Shown: positions 39,205-51,891 of the stretch, in pieces
Numbering within the stretch: position 1 is the stretch's first letter
Layout: every line of letters begins with the position of its first letter
DNA from: Glebionis coronaria
Lineage: Eukaryota > Streptophyta > Magnoliopsida > Asterales > Asteraceae
Length of the DNA: 64,000 nucleotides
Assembly: GCA_025667525.1 (NCBI GenBank)
Contig: CM046876.1
Location: 477,358,557-477,422,556 of the forward strand
Reading direction: 5' to 3'
The notes under the pieces: model-generated
What the model saw: the letters and a program-made list of their open reading frames with translations, nothing else
Told to the model about the DNA's origin: nothing
Databases searched by the model: none
Program-made: the position numbers and the translations under genes

Positions 39205-42200
39205 TTATGGATATTGGGATAGTGGATGCTCAAGGCACATGACAGGGAAGGAAGACTATTTGACCAACTTCACTCCCATTAAGGATGGTGATAAGGTTTA
39301 CTTTGGAGGCGGATATGGTACTATCACAGGCAAAGGAACACTTCTCACCAAGAACTTGCGTTTTGAGAACGTAAAATTTTTGGTAAAGGAACTTGATTAC
39401 AATCTTTTTAGTGTATCACAAGTTTGTGATAACAAAAATAAAGTTCTGTTAACTGATACTGAATGTTTGGTGTTAAGCAAGGATTATAAGATCCCTGATG
39501 AGAAATATATTGACTATAGAACACCTAGGCATAAAGACATATACAATGTGAATCTGAATGGGATTAGAATGAATAACAATATATCTTGTTTTTATGCTAA
39601 AGCTTCATTAGATGAAAGTAATTTATGGCACAGGAGACTAGGGCACATAAATTTTAAGAATATAAACAGGCTTGTGAGACTTGGCTTGGTTGATGGTTTG
39701 CTTGAAAAGGCCTTCCATAATGACCACTCTTGTGTTGCATGTCTTAAAGGCAAGCAGCACAAGGTCTCATTCAAGTGCAAACAGGTGCACTCTAGTACTA
39801 GACCTCTTCACTTGCTTCATATGGACCTCTTTGGTCCAACCAATATAGAAAGTTTGAATGGTAAGTCCTACTGCTTTGTCATCACAGATGACTTTTCTAG
39901 GTTTACTTGGACTTTCTTTTTAGCTATGAAGAGTGACACAGCTGACACTTTAATTGATTTTATCACTCAGATTGAGAAGAAAACTGGAAATGAAGTTAAA
40001 ATGCTTAGGAGTGATAATGGTGGTGAATTTAGGAATAAAGTGTTAGATGATTTTTGTGCCAGGAAAGGAATTACTAGGCAATTTAGTGTTGCCAGAACCC
40101 CACAGCAAAATGGGGTTGCTGAGAGGAAAAATAGAACCCTAATTGAAGCAGCCAGAACCATGTTGGCTGATGCTCATTTTCCTATAGCCTTTTGGGCTGA
40201 GGCTGTTAATACAACTTGCTGTGTTCAAAATAGAGCATTGGTCAACAAAATACAGAACAAAACACCTTATGAGTTACTTTGGGGAAGAAAACCTAATATT
40301 GGTTTTCTCAGACCTTTTGGTTGTCATGTAGTTGTGTTAGATACTAGTGATGCCTTAGGTAAATTTAGTGCAAAAGGTGATGAAGGCTATTTCATGGGGT
40401 ATTCAGTGCAGAGAAAAGGATATAAGGTTTATCTTAAAAAGGAAAAACGTATTCTTGAAAGAGTACATGTTAGGTTTTTAGAGAATAAACCTAGTGATCC
40501 TGAAAGTGGTCCAAATTGGTTGTTTGACTTGGAAACTTTATCTAGGACTTTAAATTATATATCTGTCACTAATCCAGACATTGTGAAGGTAACTTCAAAT
40601 GTTATGGAAGAACAAGTTGTTGATGTTTCAGGTACACAGGTTCATGAAAAGGTTGGATCACAAGCAGAAAAGTCATCTCCTATACTAGAGTATGTCACAA
40701 TTCTCATATGGACAGATGCTTTTGCTGCTGGAAAAGATAATGGCGGTCCCCAAGTACCACCAGACAACAACATGCATGGTCCTTCAGGCGTTGACAAAGG
40801 CAAATCTAGCGCTGATAAGACCAATTCAGACGTTGATGGCTCAGACGTTGACAACAACAGTTCAAGCGTTGTTAGCCCTCACGCTGACAACCAAGGTTCA
40901 GGCGTTGACAACACTTTTGCATATCTTTTTTCTTCCACCTTTGAACAGGGTGAACCTTCCAATTTATATGAAGAGGTTCATTCTCATGTTGATGAAAGAG
41001 AGTCTGAAGAAGAAGATATTGGCAACTTGGAGAATGAGATTGAAGACACCAGACTATTTGAAGGAGGAGTTCTCACTTCTACTATGAAGAATCACCCCAC
41101 TTCTCAAATCATTGGTGATATTATGACTCCTGTTAGGACTAGAAGATCTCATCAAGGTCTTGGTGGATTTATTGCCAATATTCACAAGAAGGTTGATACC
41201 CCTCTTGTGCAAGCATGTTTGTTTGCCTGTTTTCTGTCACAACAGGAACCCAAGAAAATATTTGATGCTCTCAAAGAACCAAGTTGGGTGGAAGCAATGC
41301 AGGATGAGCTTCAACAATTTGCAATTCAGGATGTTTGGGAGCTGGTTGATTGTCCTAGATATGTCAGACCTATAGGGACAAGATGGGTTCTATGAAACAA
41401 GAGAGATGAAAGAGGTATTGTGGTCAGAAACAAGGCAAGATTAGTAGCTCAGGGATATACACAAGAGGAGGGGATAGACTATGAGGAGGTCTTTGCACCA
41501 GTTGCAAGGATTGAAGCTATTAGGATCTTTTTAGCCTATGCATCCTGCATGGGCTTCACTGTCTATCAAATGGATGTCAAGAGTTCCTTCCTCTATGGAA
41601 CAATTGTTGAGAAGGTATATGTGATGCATCCTCCTGGTTTAGAGGATCCAGAGAATCCAGACAAGGTGTATAGATTCAAGAAGGCTATGTATGGACTTCA
41701 TCAAGCCCCTAGAGCATGGTATGGTACTTTGTCTACTTATCTAGTGGACAATAGATACAAGAGGGGCACCATAGATCAGACACTATTTACAAAGAAGAAA
41801 GGTAAGGATGTGTTGCTTGTTCAGGTCTATGTTGATGACATCATTTTTGGGTCTACTGATCCAAAGATGAGTGAGGATTTCTCCAAGCTTATGACAGACA
41901 AATTCAAGATGAGTGCTATGGGGGAGATGAACTTCTTTCTTGGTTTACAAGTTCAGCAAAAAGAAGATGGTATCTTCATCTCCCAGGATAAATATGCGGT
42001 AGAGATCTTGAAGAAGTTTGGCTTTTCTTCACATGAAAAGAGGGCTACTACTCCTATGGATAGAGAACACCCTTGGGGAAAGATTGGAGATGGAAAGGAT
42101 GTTGATGTCAGGCACTATAGATCAATGATTGGTTCATTGATGTATCTCACAACCTCTAGACCTGACATCATGTTTGTTGTGTGTGCTTGTGCACGCCATC

Positions 42201-42775
42201 AAGTGACTCCCAAAGAATGTCACCTTTATGCTGTCAAGAGGATCTTTAGGTACCTATGATGCTATCATAGTCTTGGTTTGTGGTACCCAAAGGATTCACC
42301 ATTGGAGCTGATTGCATATTCAGACAGTGACTATGGAGGTGATAAGTTTGATAGAAAATCCACAACTGGTGGATGTCAGTTTCTTGGGAGCAGGTTGATA
42401 TCTTGGCAATGCAAGAGACAAATAGTGGTGGCTAATTCTACAACTAAAGCTGAGTATGTGGCTGTAGCTGCTTGTTGTGGACAAATTTTGTGGATTCAGA
42501 ACCAGCTGTTGGACTATGGGTATAATTTCATGCATACCAAGATATTTGTTGATAATAACAGCACTTTATGCATTATTAAGAATCCTGTACATCATTCTAA
42601 AACTAAACACATAGAAATTAGACACCATTTTATAAGAGATTGTTTTGAAAAAGGTTTAATACAACCAGATAGGGTTGACACAGAAGAAAATGTGTCAGAT
42701 TTACTAACTAAACCTTTTGATACTGGGAGGTTTCAATACTTGGTAACAAGTATTGGGATGATCAATCTCACATAA
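39107..42775 (+). pseudogene. pol: Cop-B pol (PR-IN-RT-RNase H)
   Basis: Lies in the +1 frame relative to gag; the region upstream of the protease motif is shared with gag and no own start is evident. Protease WDSGCSRHMTG (39213-39245). Integrase: HRRLGH..CVAC zinc motif (39630-39750), DDE core at LHMDLFGP and RSDNGGEF, then QQNGVAERKNRT. A linker carries seven 21-nt motifs (40787-40910). RT: WVEAMQDELQQF to the YVDD site (41828-41839) and FFLGLQVQQ. RNase H: YSDSDYGG and an altered TTKAEYVAVAACCGQ; ending LTKPFDTGRFQYL. Two in-frame stops (41393 TGA, 42257 TGA) break an otherwise well-kept enzyme. Confidence 0.92.
40787..40910 (+). repeat. 21-nt-phased motif array inside Cop-B pol
   Basis: Starts at 40787, 40808, 40829, 40844, 40865, 40880 and 40901: steps 21, 21, 15, 21, 15, 21. 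Translated it gives (G/S/D)(V/A)D-type heptads in the linker between integrase and RT. Further coding copies lie at 24912-24957 and 38629-38872. Confidence 0.9.
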
Positions 42776-43900
42776 TATGTGTTTTGGAGTCTTTTGTATA
42801 AGTATGTACAGGATAATGCATTGTTATTAGTCTTTTTGAGGATTTAGATTTTCCACTATATTTTTCTAACGCTGACAAAGGTTGCTTGAACGTTGATAAG
42901 TGTTTTTGTGACGTTGTCAGCAATATATTTGTTTAACGCTGACAAAGCTTCCCTCAACGCTGTCATGTGTTATCGGGGCGTTGTCAGCAACAATGTTATT
43001 TTTGTGGTTTTCAATCTAAATGTGCAGGTGGTGTTAGCAGTATACCATTGGATACAGAGTTGCTTATGGATCATTGGAGAAGCATTTGGACATGTTTTTT
43101 TGTTTATGGATGATGGTTGGAATTTTTAATTCCTATCTTGACATAAATTTTTTATGTTCATGCATATTTTTAGCAACATATGTATCTTGGTTTAAGGGGA
43201 GGTTTTAGGAACATTTAGGATGTTTGGGTATCCATATGATACTCTTATAACAATTCTAGATTGTGTCCACAGGTGAGTATGAGTTAGTTTTACTAAATCA
43301 TGAGGCACTGTAGCATGCAAAGTTGATAAACTATGCATGCTGCCAAGACAGTTTTGGCCTAGATATGGTTGTGGTCTGTTGGGAGACTTGGGAATGATTT
43401 TGTCATGGGTTTTTACCTGGGAGTAACAAGGGATTTTATAAGGTAACTTAGTTGTTAAGAGTTTTGGTTAGCAAAGGACACTAGAGGACTGTTATGTCTA
43501 TCTTGCATAAGCAAGTGTGCATAACTGGACAGTGCTTGCCGCCCTATAATAATTATCAACTTTTTGGTTATCTTCTCTAGGATAAATTACTTTGTTAAGG
43601 TCATTTTTCATTTTTAAACATTTTTATTTTTGGACGCTGACAAGTATTTTTCCAAGCGTTGTTGTGACCAATTTAAACGCTGACATGGCTTTGGCAAACG
43701 TTGACAAGAATATAGCCGTTGGGCGTTGATGGGTTATTTTTGACCGCTGACACTCAATGGGACCTACCCAGTTGTTACTTTTTGACATATTTTTAGGCCG
43801 TAATTTTGGGAGCTGATAACTTTCATTTAATGCATGAGATAAACTTATTCTTTTTCAATATTTTCATGATTACATTTTGAAAATACTTGCCTATTTTTGG
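42776..43900 (+). mobile_element. Cop-B region between pol and ORF3
   Basis: Non-coding. It holds motif arrays at 42868-42988 (steps 21, 21, 25, 21, 21) and 43633-43752 (22, 21, 21, 25, 21), and a purine tract TTTAAGGGGAGG (43191-43202) almost identical to the true polypurine tract at 47108. Confidence 0.8.
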
Positions 43901-43901
43901 G

Positions 43902-44030
43902 CCAATCACATGCATTTTCTTCTCCTATATATTTGGCTCCTATTTTTAAACAGGGTACCTATTATTCTTGTCTAACACAATTTTCTCTTATCAACTTCAT
44001 CTTTCTCAATCATTCAAACAGCTTTCAACA
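43902..44030 (+). promoter_or_regulatory. Putative internal promoter and leader of Cop-B ORF3
   Basis: CCAAT (43902-43906), TATATAT (43926-43932), then about 75 nt of CT/CA-rich leader (TTTCTCTTATCAACTTC..CAAACAGC) to an ATG in good plant context (AACAATGGC) at 44031. It looks like a plant gene promoter, not just intergenic element DNA. No transcript evidence is available here. Confidence 0.5.
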
Positions 44031-47000
44031 ATGGCACCAAAATTCAAACCAAGTGATTTGGAATTAGGATTCAGAAGTCAACACAACATGATCGCGTATC
44101 TTGAGGCTGATGATACTCTGTTTCCCTAATACACACAAATGGTGGCGTATTTGAACGCATCTCCTTTTAGGTATGCTCTTTCTCATGCACCACTCATTCT
44201 TGTCACACATATTAAACAGTTTTGGAACAATGTAAGTTCCTCAACAGTTAATAGAGTGACTACATTATCTTCTATTGTTCATGGGAGAACATGGGTGGTT
44301 ACTGAAGCTTTGGTACGCCAAGCTTTGCATCTTGATGATGCTAATGGTATAACCACCCTTCCCATTAGTGAAATAGAACAAGGACTAAGGGCTTTGGGTT
44401 ATCCTTTTCCTGCTCAAGGAACTTTAAATAAATATCATAAACAGGATTTTCCCCCAGCCTGAAAGTACCTAATACATGTCCTCCTACAATGTTTGAGTCC
44501 CAAGTGCACTGCACACAATGATATCAATAGATCTATTTCAAGTGATATTGTGTGCATTGCTATTGGGAAAAAGTTCAATTATTCCAAAATGATTTTTGAG
44601 GGCATGTGTAAAAATAAAGGGAACAAAATGACTTTAGCTTATCCCAGATTTTTACAAATGTTTTTTGATGTCCAAGGTTACTGCACAAGGGATCATGATG
44701 ATTTTTATGAGATCCCTGTGCAAAAGAAAGCAATTTTTATGAAGATGAACTCACCCCCACATCGTGACCTACCCCTAACCCCAGCTATGATTGCTGTCAT
44801 TGAAGCAGCACGACCCCAACCAGACCCACAACCTCAAATTGACCCAATACCTGAACCTTTACCTTCACCACAACATATGCAAATTGACCAAGAACCCTTC
44901 GATGCTGACACGTTAAATGTTGGCGTTGATGTGCCTATTTCAAACGTTGACACAAATCCTTCACAGACCCAAACACCCCTTAACCAACCCACATCCACCC
45001 AATCCACATCTTCTTCTCCCCCAACACAATATCGATTACAAAAATGCCAAAGGACTACTGGAGTGTTCTCCTCTAGTGGTCCTAGCCATGTAGCAGAGAG
45101 AACCACCACCACAAGTGTGGTTGGTGTTATGGATGAGGCTGGGACTATTGGTTCTGGCTTAGAAGCTGGCCAAGACAGTCCTATCATCATTAAGACCTCA
45201 TCCATGCCCAATGAATCTAACTTGGGAGGTCAAATACCCATTTTAGAAGAGGGCAGATTGGAACCAATGACCCTAATGGAATTGACGGTTGTCTGCATGA
45301 GCTTGCAAAAGCAAAATGCAGACTTGGTACAAGTTGTCAGCACACAAGGCCTTGAACTCAAGCAATTGAGGGAGAGGATTGTTATCTTGGAGACTGCTAG
45401 TACAAGGAGAGGGATGGAGTAATCTTCCAAAGGGGAGGATGAACGAATAAATATGAGTGATAAGGGCTCTCATGATGGTCAGTCTTTGGATGTTGCTGAG
45501 GCCCTAACAAGTTTGAAGAAACAAACAGGTTTTGATACATCTCTAGTCTCTCCTACAAACTTAAATTTGTCATTTACAGCCATGTTGGAGGAAATTGCAA
45601 AAGGCGCTGAGGCAGGAAATTTGAGCGTTGACAAGGATAATTTGAACGCTGACATGAGTATCTTGGGCGCTGACAAAGCAGAATTGGGCGTTGACAGACC
45701 TGCAAATGAGGTTGATGTATTCCAGTCATCATCCATCATCAAAGAGGTTTCTTCACAGGTATTACCATCTACCTTACCAACAGTTGATCCATTAGATAAG
45801 GGTAACGGTATTATGGTAGAAGAAGTTGTTCCAAAGAATGCAGCACAAATTGAGTTTGATAGAAGGTTGGTTGCACAAATTATGGAACAAGAAAGCAAGA
45901 AGGTGGGTGAATCACCTTTTGTTGTCACTTCAGAAGAGCAAGAAGGAAGTGATGAAGCTAGTTCAGACTCAAGTGTTATGATCATAGAACAACCAAAAAG
46001 ACTTGAGTATGGTGATGAGCTGGCCAAGGAGAAATTAAATGAGTTGAAATTGCAGGTTGATTTTGATATGCCAGAGGTGGTTCAGATGTACCATGCTTGG
46101 GAAGATAGGTGTATGGAGAATCCACACTTGACCATTTCAGATCAAATATGGGGTTTGGAGATTCTTCTCATAGTACAAAAGGATTGCAAGGTCATTCTGA
46201 AACATAAAGAAAGCAATGTTCTCTCAAATTTGAAAAGGATAGAAAGGAGTTGTACTTCATGCTGCTCAGATGTCATGGAACAGGGTGGACTTATAAGAAA
46301 TTGACTGGATTGACATTTGAAGAGTTGGAATGTAGAGCTTATCCTATTTGGGTTAGAGTGCAGGAAGAAAACACTCTAAGACTTCTTTCTGATGAAAGAA
46401 AAGAAGAACTTGCAGAGGAAATGGATCTCAAGAAGGCAATGTTTGTTCCCAGACCAGTGAAAAAGGGAGTTTCTCTTGAGTTTCCCAAAGATATGGATCC
46501 ATTACATCCAAGTGAAGCTCTCATTAGAAAGAGCCTCAAGCTCTCACCATTAGAAGCTTTAGATATGGTACAAGTGTTACCACTTGATTCCAGAAACCCA
46601 ATTGAAATCTATGAAGAAGATGAATGTGGGTTTTGGAAGATTGGTAGGTATGGAAAAGAGGTTCACACTTTTACCACCCTTATATCTTTGTTTGCAAGTT
46701 TTGACAGAGAAGACTTGGTAGACCTATGGAGGTTATTAGAAGCCAAGTATGTGGTTGAAGCACCAACTTCAGTCAATGGAATAAAACTGTGGTCAACATT
46801 CAAGAGAATGTGTGGACCAATTGATGAAGATCCTGCTATTTAGAAGGATCTTGAAGATGATCTCAGTGGTCTTCAATGGAGGTTGTATTCAGCAAAGTTT
46901 GCTGAGTATCTACTTGTGGATGGTCAGTACTTCATGTCCAAGGAAGTCTTGGAGAAGATGAAGAACACTCAGCTAGAAATTGATTATTCAAGTGACGTGG

Positions 47001-47068
47001 CCAAAGACTTGATCAGATTTATTTATTACCAATATGAGAAGGTTTGTAAGATTCCTACAAGTCCTTAA
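44031..47068 (+). pseudogene. Cop-B ORF3: third gene, about 1000 codons, function unknown
   Basis: One frame from the ATG at 44031 to about 46230, then shifted by one and continuing to 47068. Stops at 44127, 44460, 45420 and 46841 break it; 44460 (TGA) and 46841 (TAG) stand where Trp would fit. N-terminal part (44031-44790): helical, with MVAYLNASPFRYAL, ILVTHIKQFWNN and AYPRFLQMFFDVQ. Then a Pro/Gln/Thr-rich linker (44800-45070, includes SQTQT), a leucine-rich coiled coil near 45270-45420, an acidic region with five 21-nt motifs (45603-45696), and a C-terminal domain (46010-47068) containing FASFDREDLVDLWRLL and YLLVDGQYFMSKEVLEKM. I recall similar ORFs downstream of RNase H in Asteraceae copia elements, sometimes labelled longin-like; I would not trust that label. 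No signal peptide or membrane segment is apparent, so an envelope role is not supported. Confidence 0.75.
44901..45696 (+). repeat. 21-nt-phased motif arrays inside ORF3
   Basis: 44901, 44922, 44943 (steps 21, 21) and 45603, 45624, 45645, 45666, 45687 (all 21). The second gives four consecutive heptads of the form L(S/N/G)(V/A)D. Confidence 0.9.
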
Positions 47069-47107
47069 TGTTTATTCAGAAACTTGATCACTAGAGTGGA
47101 TATCAAG

Positions 47108-47120
47108 TTTAGGGGAGGAT
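47108..47120 (+). other. Polypurine tract of Cop-B
   Basis: TTTAGGGGAGGAT directly before the 3' LTR. Confidence 0.85.
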
Positions 47121-47637
47121 TGTTGGGAATAAATTATAGCCAGTCTACTTGAGCGCTGACAAGAGTAAAACAAGCGTTGACAGGAGTAAAACAAACGCTG
47201 ACAGCTCAAGCGTTGACAAGACAATGTCAAGCGTTGATACATTGAAGACAAGCACTGATGGAAGGATATACTCTACGCGTTTATTGTATTCTAGATTACT
47301 TCTAGTAAAGATAGGAACAACAATGTATTTTCTATATTTATCTTTACCTAGAATAGTTGATACGTAGATTATTGTACAAGGTTTCTTATGTCTATAAAAG
47401 AAGACCTTTAGGTTATTGTTCAATATAAGTTTTCATATGTAAACTACTTTCATTGTAAGGAAGTTTGATATCATTAATCAAAGTAAAAGTTTGTTTATAT
47501 TTTGTGTGTTCTTGTTTAAGTGTTAATTCCGCATAACACTTAGATTGTCATATACATATACAAAGGTTTCTCTAAGTGTATTACTTGATCTAATCTCGTA
47601 TACGTAAAGCTAAATCGATCTGAGTTTGGGATCAACA
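47121..47637 (+). repeat. 3' LTR of Cop-B (517 bp)
   Basis: Same length as the 5' LTR with about 8 substitutions and no indel. The motif array is at 47152-47260. It is followed by GTTGT (47638-47642), the right target-site duplication. Confidence 0.95.
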
Positions 47638-47642
47638 GTTGT

Positions 47643-47774
47643 AATGGCAGTTCAGGTTGTGAGAAGCAGTTCATCTTACCAAGTAAGGTACAAAAAGCAA
47701 AAATTTCTAACCAAATTTTCATATTGAGACAATCATAGCTTATAGCATAGATGTGAAATTTGAGGTTTGTCACA
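47643..47774 (-). repeat. Gyp-1 3' LTR, first bases of U3 (right of Cop-B)
   Basis: Minus-strand LTR start TGTGACAAACCTCAAATTTC at 47774, next to a polypurine tract at 47775-47788 (TTTAAGGGGGAGAG). It is the continuation of 21002-23473; Cop-B inserted about 135 bp from the LTR start. Confidence 0.7.
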
Positions 47775-48579
47775 GTCTCTCCCCCTTAAATAAATCTCGT
47801 CCCGAGATTATAAGGGTAACATAGCATATCAAGGGCAAACATAGATCTTAGTTGTTCAAATTCTTTCTTAGAATTTTATTCACATATCAAGAATATAGCT
47901 TTACAGTTAGTATTTTAGTTTCAAATCAATCATTTAATCAAATAAATCTTTCTTAGATTCCAAAATACGAAAAGGATTGTGATTATTACTGAGTTCTTTG
48001 GGAAACTCAAGTCAATATGTCACTGCTCAATCCAAAATCTTGAATTGATTATCGCATTTTTCATAATCAATTTAGGTAATTGATAGAGAAAAGATCTTTT
48101 TCAACTAGATACGGTTTAATATGGTGTAGTTTCTCATTCATAGTGAGAAATCTTTATCAAAACAGTCTTTTTAGTTTCCATTTAAATCTAGCAGTTACCT
48201 AACGGTCACTATTCAACGTACTATGAAGTTCTATTTTCATATAACCTTTTCAAATAGTTTCATGAACTACTTTGGGTTTCGTAAGTTGAAAATCTCCAAC
48301 TTTAGCCCAATAGATACGTAAATGGCACTTCTTTCGATAGAGTGCTTCAAATAGTATTGCTTTAATTCTAGCATGAATAATATTGTTACACGGGAAAAGT
48401 TTTCCAATGGTAAGTGTCCTTTCCAAAGTTTATAAAACATACGTGGAGTATATAATTTAGTATCTGGATAGTTCTTCCACTTAACACATTAGTACACACA
48501 AATTTTGGGTATACTTTTAGGATCAAGATGTGTAACACTCGTCACGATCTTAGATGATAGATATTGATTCTCTATGTCG

Positions 48580-48700
48580 ACGGATTATTTCTTGTATAAT
48601 CTCGTCAGAGTTTCCATATTATCAATTTCCTAGATAGGAATAGATCCTGTAGCCTTAGTAAAACAATCGACAATAATCCGGATGGCATTATGTCTATTTG
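48580..48700 (-). pseudogene. Gyp-1 integrase fragment
   Basis: On the minus strand the conceptual sequence NAIRIIVDCFTKATGSIPI, followed by METLT, matches the gypsy integrase block around its second catalytic Asp (D-x-IWVIVDRLTKSAHFLPI..W-x-MEKL type). The corresponding Gyp-3 piece is at 33455-33560. Confidence 0.6.
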
Positions 48701-50999
48701 AAGTAACAAAATCCTCATTGTTCTTTCCTATTTTAATGGAGGAATTCAGGTTGAACTAGTAAGTCGGATGACTTTCAATATTCTGCCTCTTCTGTTAGAG
48801 CATAATATAAGGATTTCAAAGATTCTTCGGGTTGAATGGATTACTTAAATCTACAAATTCCAAATCTAAGACAAATATTGACGTGCTTTCAATAGATCTA
48901 TTCACCTTATTAGCGCACAGGTAAGTGTTTAATGACTCATGAAATTTTGGGTAGCAAGTAACAGTTTAGGCACTCCATGTAATAACATACTTCAGTAAAA
49001 GCATATAGTTTGAGAACACAAGTATTTCAGCTTTATCAGGTCTATACTTGTCTTATATCGAATTTCTTTAAGTCCATTTATAAATTCTTACTAACATAAA
49101 GATGCGTCCAACTTTATGCAAAGAAGAAATCATAAATTTGGTGATTTAGATTTATTCATTTGACTGAAGAAGCGTCCTAAATCAATCAAATAAATAGAAT
49201 GTAAATCATTGACTTAGAAATTTCTGACATAACACGAATATAGACAAATGTTCTACCCTTAAATTTCCTTTTTATGTTGGCGTGTGTAAGACGTCTTGTA
49301 TATAAAATCTAAGAATACGGTTTTCTAGAGACGAACGACGCTTAAATAGAAGATGGTATTTTATTCCCTATAAAATATAAAACAATCTTACCAAGCATAT
49401 GATTTATAAGGCCACTTGCCCTTACAAATCATAGTCCAATGATCTACTATGTTGAAAATCTGAGACCAGATGGTGCAAAGTTCTGTGTGATGCAGGGTGC
49501 ATTTCTTACACAAAAGAAAATTTCCATTATATTCACTATAGATTGGAGTCTAGTTTACTTGAATTTTATAGACGTTCTTTCACTGTCGAGTTTACACTTA
49601 AGATTTTTCCGATTTTTTTCACAGGATTGTGCTTAATTACCTTGTTCATCAACTCTTTGGGTAGAGGTAAATGACTTTTTCCAATATGTTTGGATTTGGA
49701 AGTGGTAATCTTTCTTCAAAATCTTCGATAAAATTCCTAACAAAATCTTCTAATGAAGTTTTCTTAACAGAATTTCAGATGAAATTCCATGACATAATTC
49801 CGTGATAAAAGCTTCTGATGAAGGTTTTTCTCATTCTATTGAATAGGGTTTAACTCTACTAACTTTTGAAATTTCCTCGTGTGTGTCTCGAGGTTAATTC
49901 CTTTTATCATTAGATAGCGGAGTTCGTCTTTCATCTTCTTGATAAGAAATATTTGAAATTTAATCAAGCGATCTTATGTATTTCTTTTATCTCAATGGGT
50001 TGAGTATAAAGAATGTACCAAGATAACTGACGAAGTGTTATCTTCTTCTAGCAAACTTCACTTTATAATTTCAAATACGATAGGAAACTGAATTGGCTCT
50101 TTTAATCCAACGGGTGATACTAATAGCATCTATTCTTCCTTGGATATCAAAAACTGACTAGTCATCGAGTCTTCTTTCGGGGAATACTTCTTATTGACAA
50201 TTTTTAATTGCAGGATTGCAGCCACATCATTGTCAATTCTTCTTCAGATGCTTTTAGGGTTTAGAATAAGGGAAAAGAATAGAAATAGTTCAGGATCCAA
50301 GGTATACTCATATCAGAAAATATTTGTCACATATGTATAGGAATACATATATATGCTTATCGAACACAAGGTATATCTTTTTGGTTTATTTGGTAGGGTG
50401 TAGGGGAAACTTAATATGTTAATTATCATTCATACCTGAGGATAATAAACCCAACTATGAAACATAGTTCCAAAGTTTACAACGGATTTATAAAGGTATG
50501 ACTTATGCATAATCGGAACATAATATTTCCATGATATGGAATGGAGGAATATAATGGAAAATGTAAAAACTCGTCTTATAGAACAAGCTTCTCTTTTACA
50601 TTTCATATATTCTACAAAAGAAACTTTTGATAGACAAAATCCGAGAATAGAATATTTCTAGAAAACTTGGGAAGTTTCCTTTCTCTTTCTTCAAACTTAC
50701 GAGTTATGTTCAACTTGATAATTATCATTATCACAGAAGATAACAGAAATTCCAAAAATATATACTTTGTCAAGTATATGGTTTCTTCTTGAGTTAACAC
50801 AATTTAATTCATAATCATTTATGAGAAATCCAAGAAATAGGGGTTTATTACTCCTCAAAAATAGATATGAAACGACAAGATGAGAAACACGACTTTTATT
50901 TATTAACAACTTGTCTTGTTTAAACTTACAGGACAAGCTTCTCTATTAACATAAAAGTAAAGACATAAAGTTGAAAGTATTTACAACTTAATAGTCTAA

Positions 51000-51665
51000 T
51001 GTTTTCATCTCTTCCTCTTATGTTCTTTGATGGCATCAAAAAGACTTAGCTTTCATATATGGGCTCAATGTCTAATTTGAATGTCCTCAATGACTAACTC
51101 AAGAGTAGAAATCTTCAGTCGAGCTTGAAAAATTTCTTCATCGTGTATCATCTGTCTTCTCCATAACTTAGCCTTTATTTCTTCAAAATCTCCTTCTAAC
51201 TTCTCAAAATCTCGTTGTATAATTCTTTGGCCTTTCCTAAGCCATTCAAATTCATCTTCAAGATCTTCAATACGCTCGAGAGGAAGTTATTTCATATAGG
51301 GTAGGACATCTTTAATTTTTTGTTCATAGGTATTTTTGGGTAAGGTTTCAGATATAGGTGATGGTATATTAATAGGGTAAGGTGATGGAAAATCTTGGTG
51401 TCGAGGTGTAAAATCTACTTCTTCATTATATGCTTGTATAACTTGCATGTAGGGGTCGTCATCAAAAGGTAAAACGGCTTTTGGGATTTTTTGATCTTTG
51501 GGTGTATTTTCTGAGGTATCGTAAGGATTATTCATCGGGAGAATGGAAATATACTTTGGGAAGTTATTAGGAATACTTGCAGAACGCTCATCTTGAGAAT
51601 CCGATAAGATGATAATAGGAGGGAGATAAGGATACCTATTTCTAGAGATGTCGATAAATCCTAAC
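51000..51665 (-). pseudogene. gag: Gyp-1 gag N-terminal fragment
   Basis: Minus-strand frame with DSQDERSASIPNNF..YISILP, then a stretch rich in Pro/Asp (DTSENTPKDQKIP, FDDDPYMQVIQAYNEEVDFTP; 51287-51535). After a stop comes a charged coiled coil (LERIEDLEDEFEWLRKGQ, about 51290-51060). A short acidic leader followed by a coiled coil is typical of gypsy Gag N-termini in plants; the assignment rests on its place after the PBS. Confidence 0.5.
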
Positions 51666-51891
51666 TTATTACTTACTCACAAGTACTTACACATAAACAT
51701 GATATCTAAACATGAAATCTATTATGCATAATATCAAATAAACTTACACATAATCCTGGGGAATATCAGTACAGTCATTCTTGTAGCAGCACTAGCATTG
51801 GCACGAAGGACTTTCTTGAAATTCTTTTAAGAGTAGTTATAGTCAAGATTTTAATTCTTTTTCTCTATAACCATGGCTCTGAGTACCAAAC

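Larger units (their letters stand above)
47775..51891 (-). mobile_element. Interior of gypsy element Gyp-1 (decayed)
   Basis: Bounded by a polypurine tract with GGGACGAGATT upstream (47775-47815) on the left and a PBS (51876-51888, TGGTACTCAGAGC, one inserted base) on the right, all on the minus strand. At 4.1 kb it is shorter than a full gypsy interior. Apart from an integrase piece and a gag piece, only short broken frames remain. Confidence 0.7.

Noticed and set aside
44031..47068. ORF3 as an envelope protein
   Set aside because: No signal peptide or membrane-spanning segment seen; position alone is not enough.
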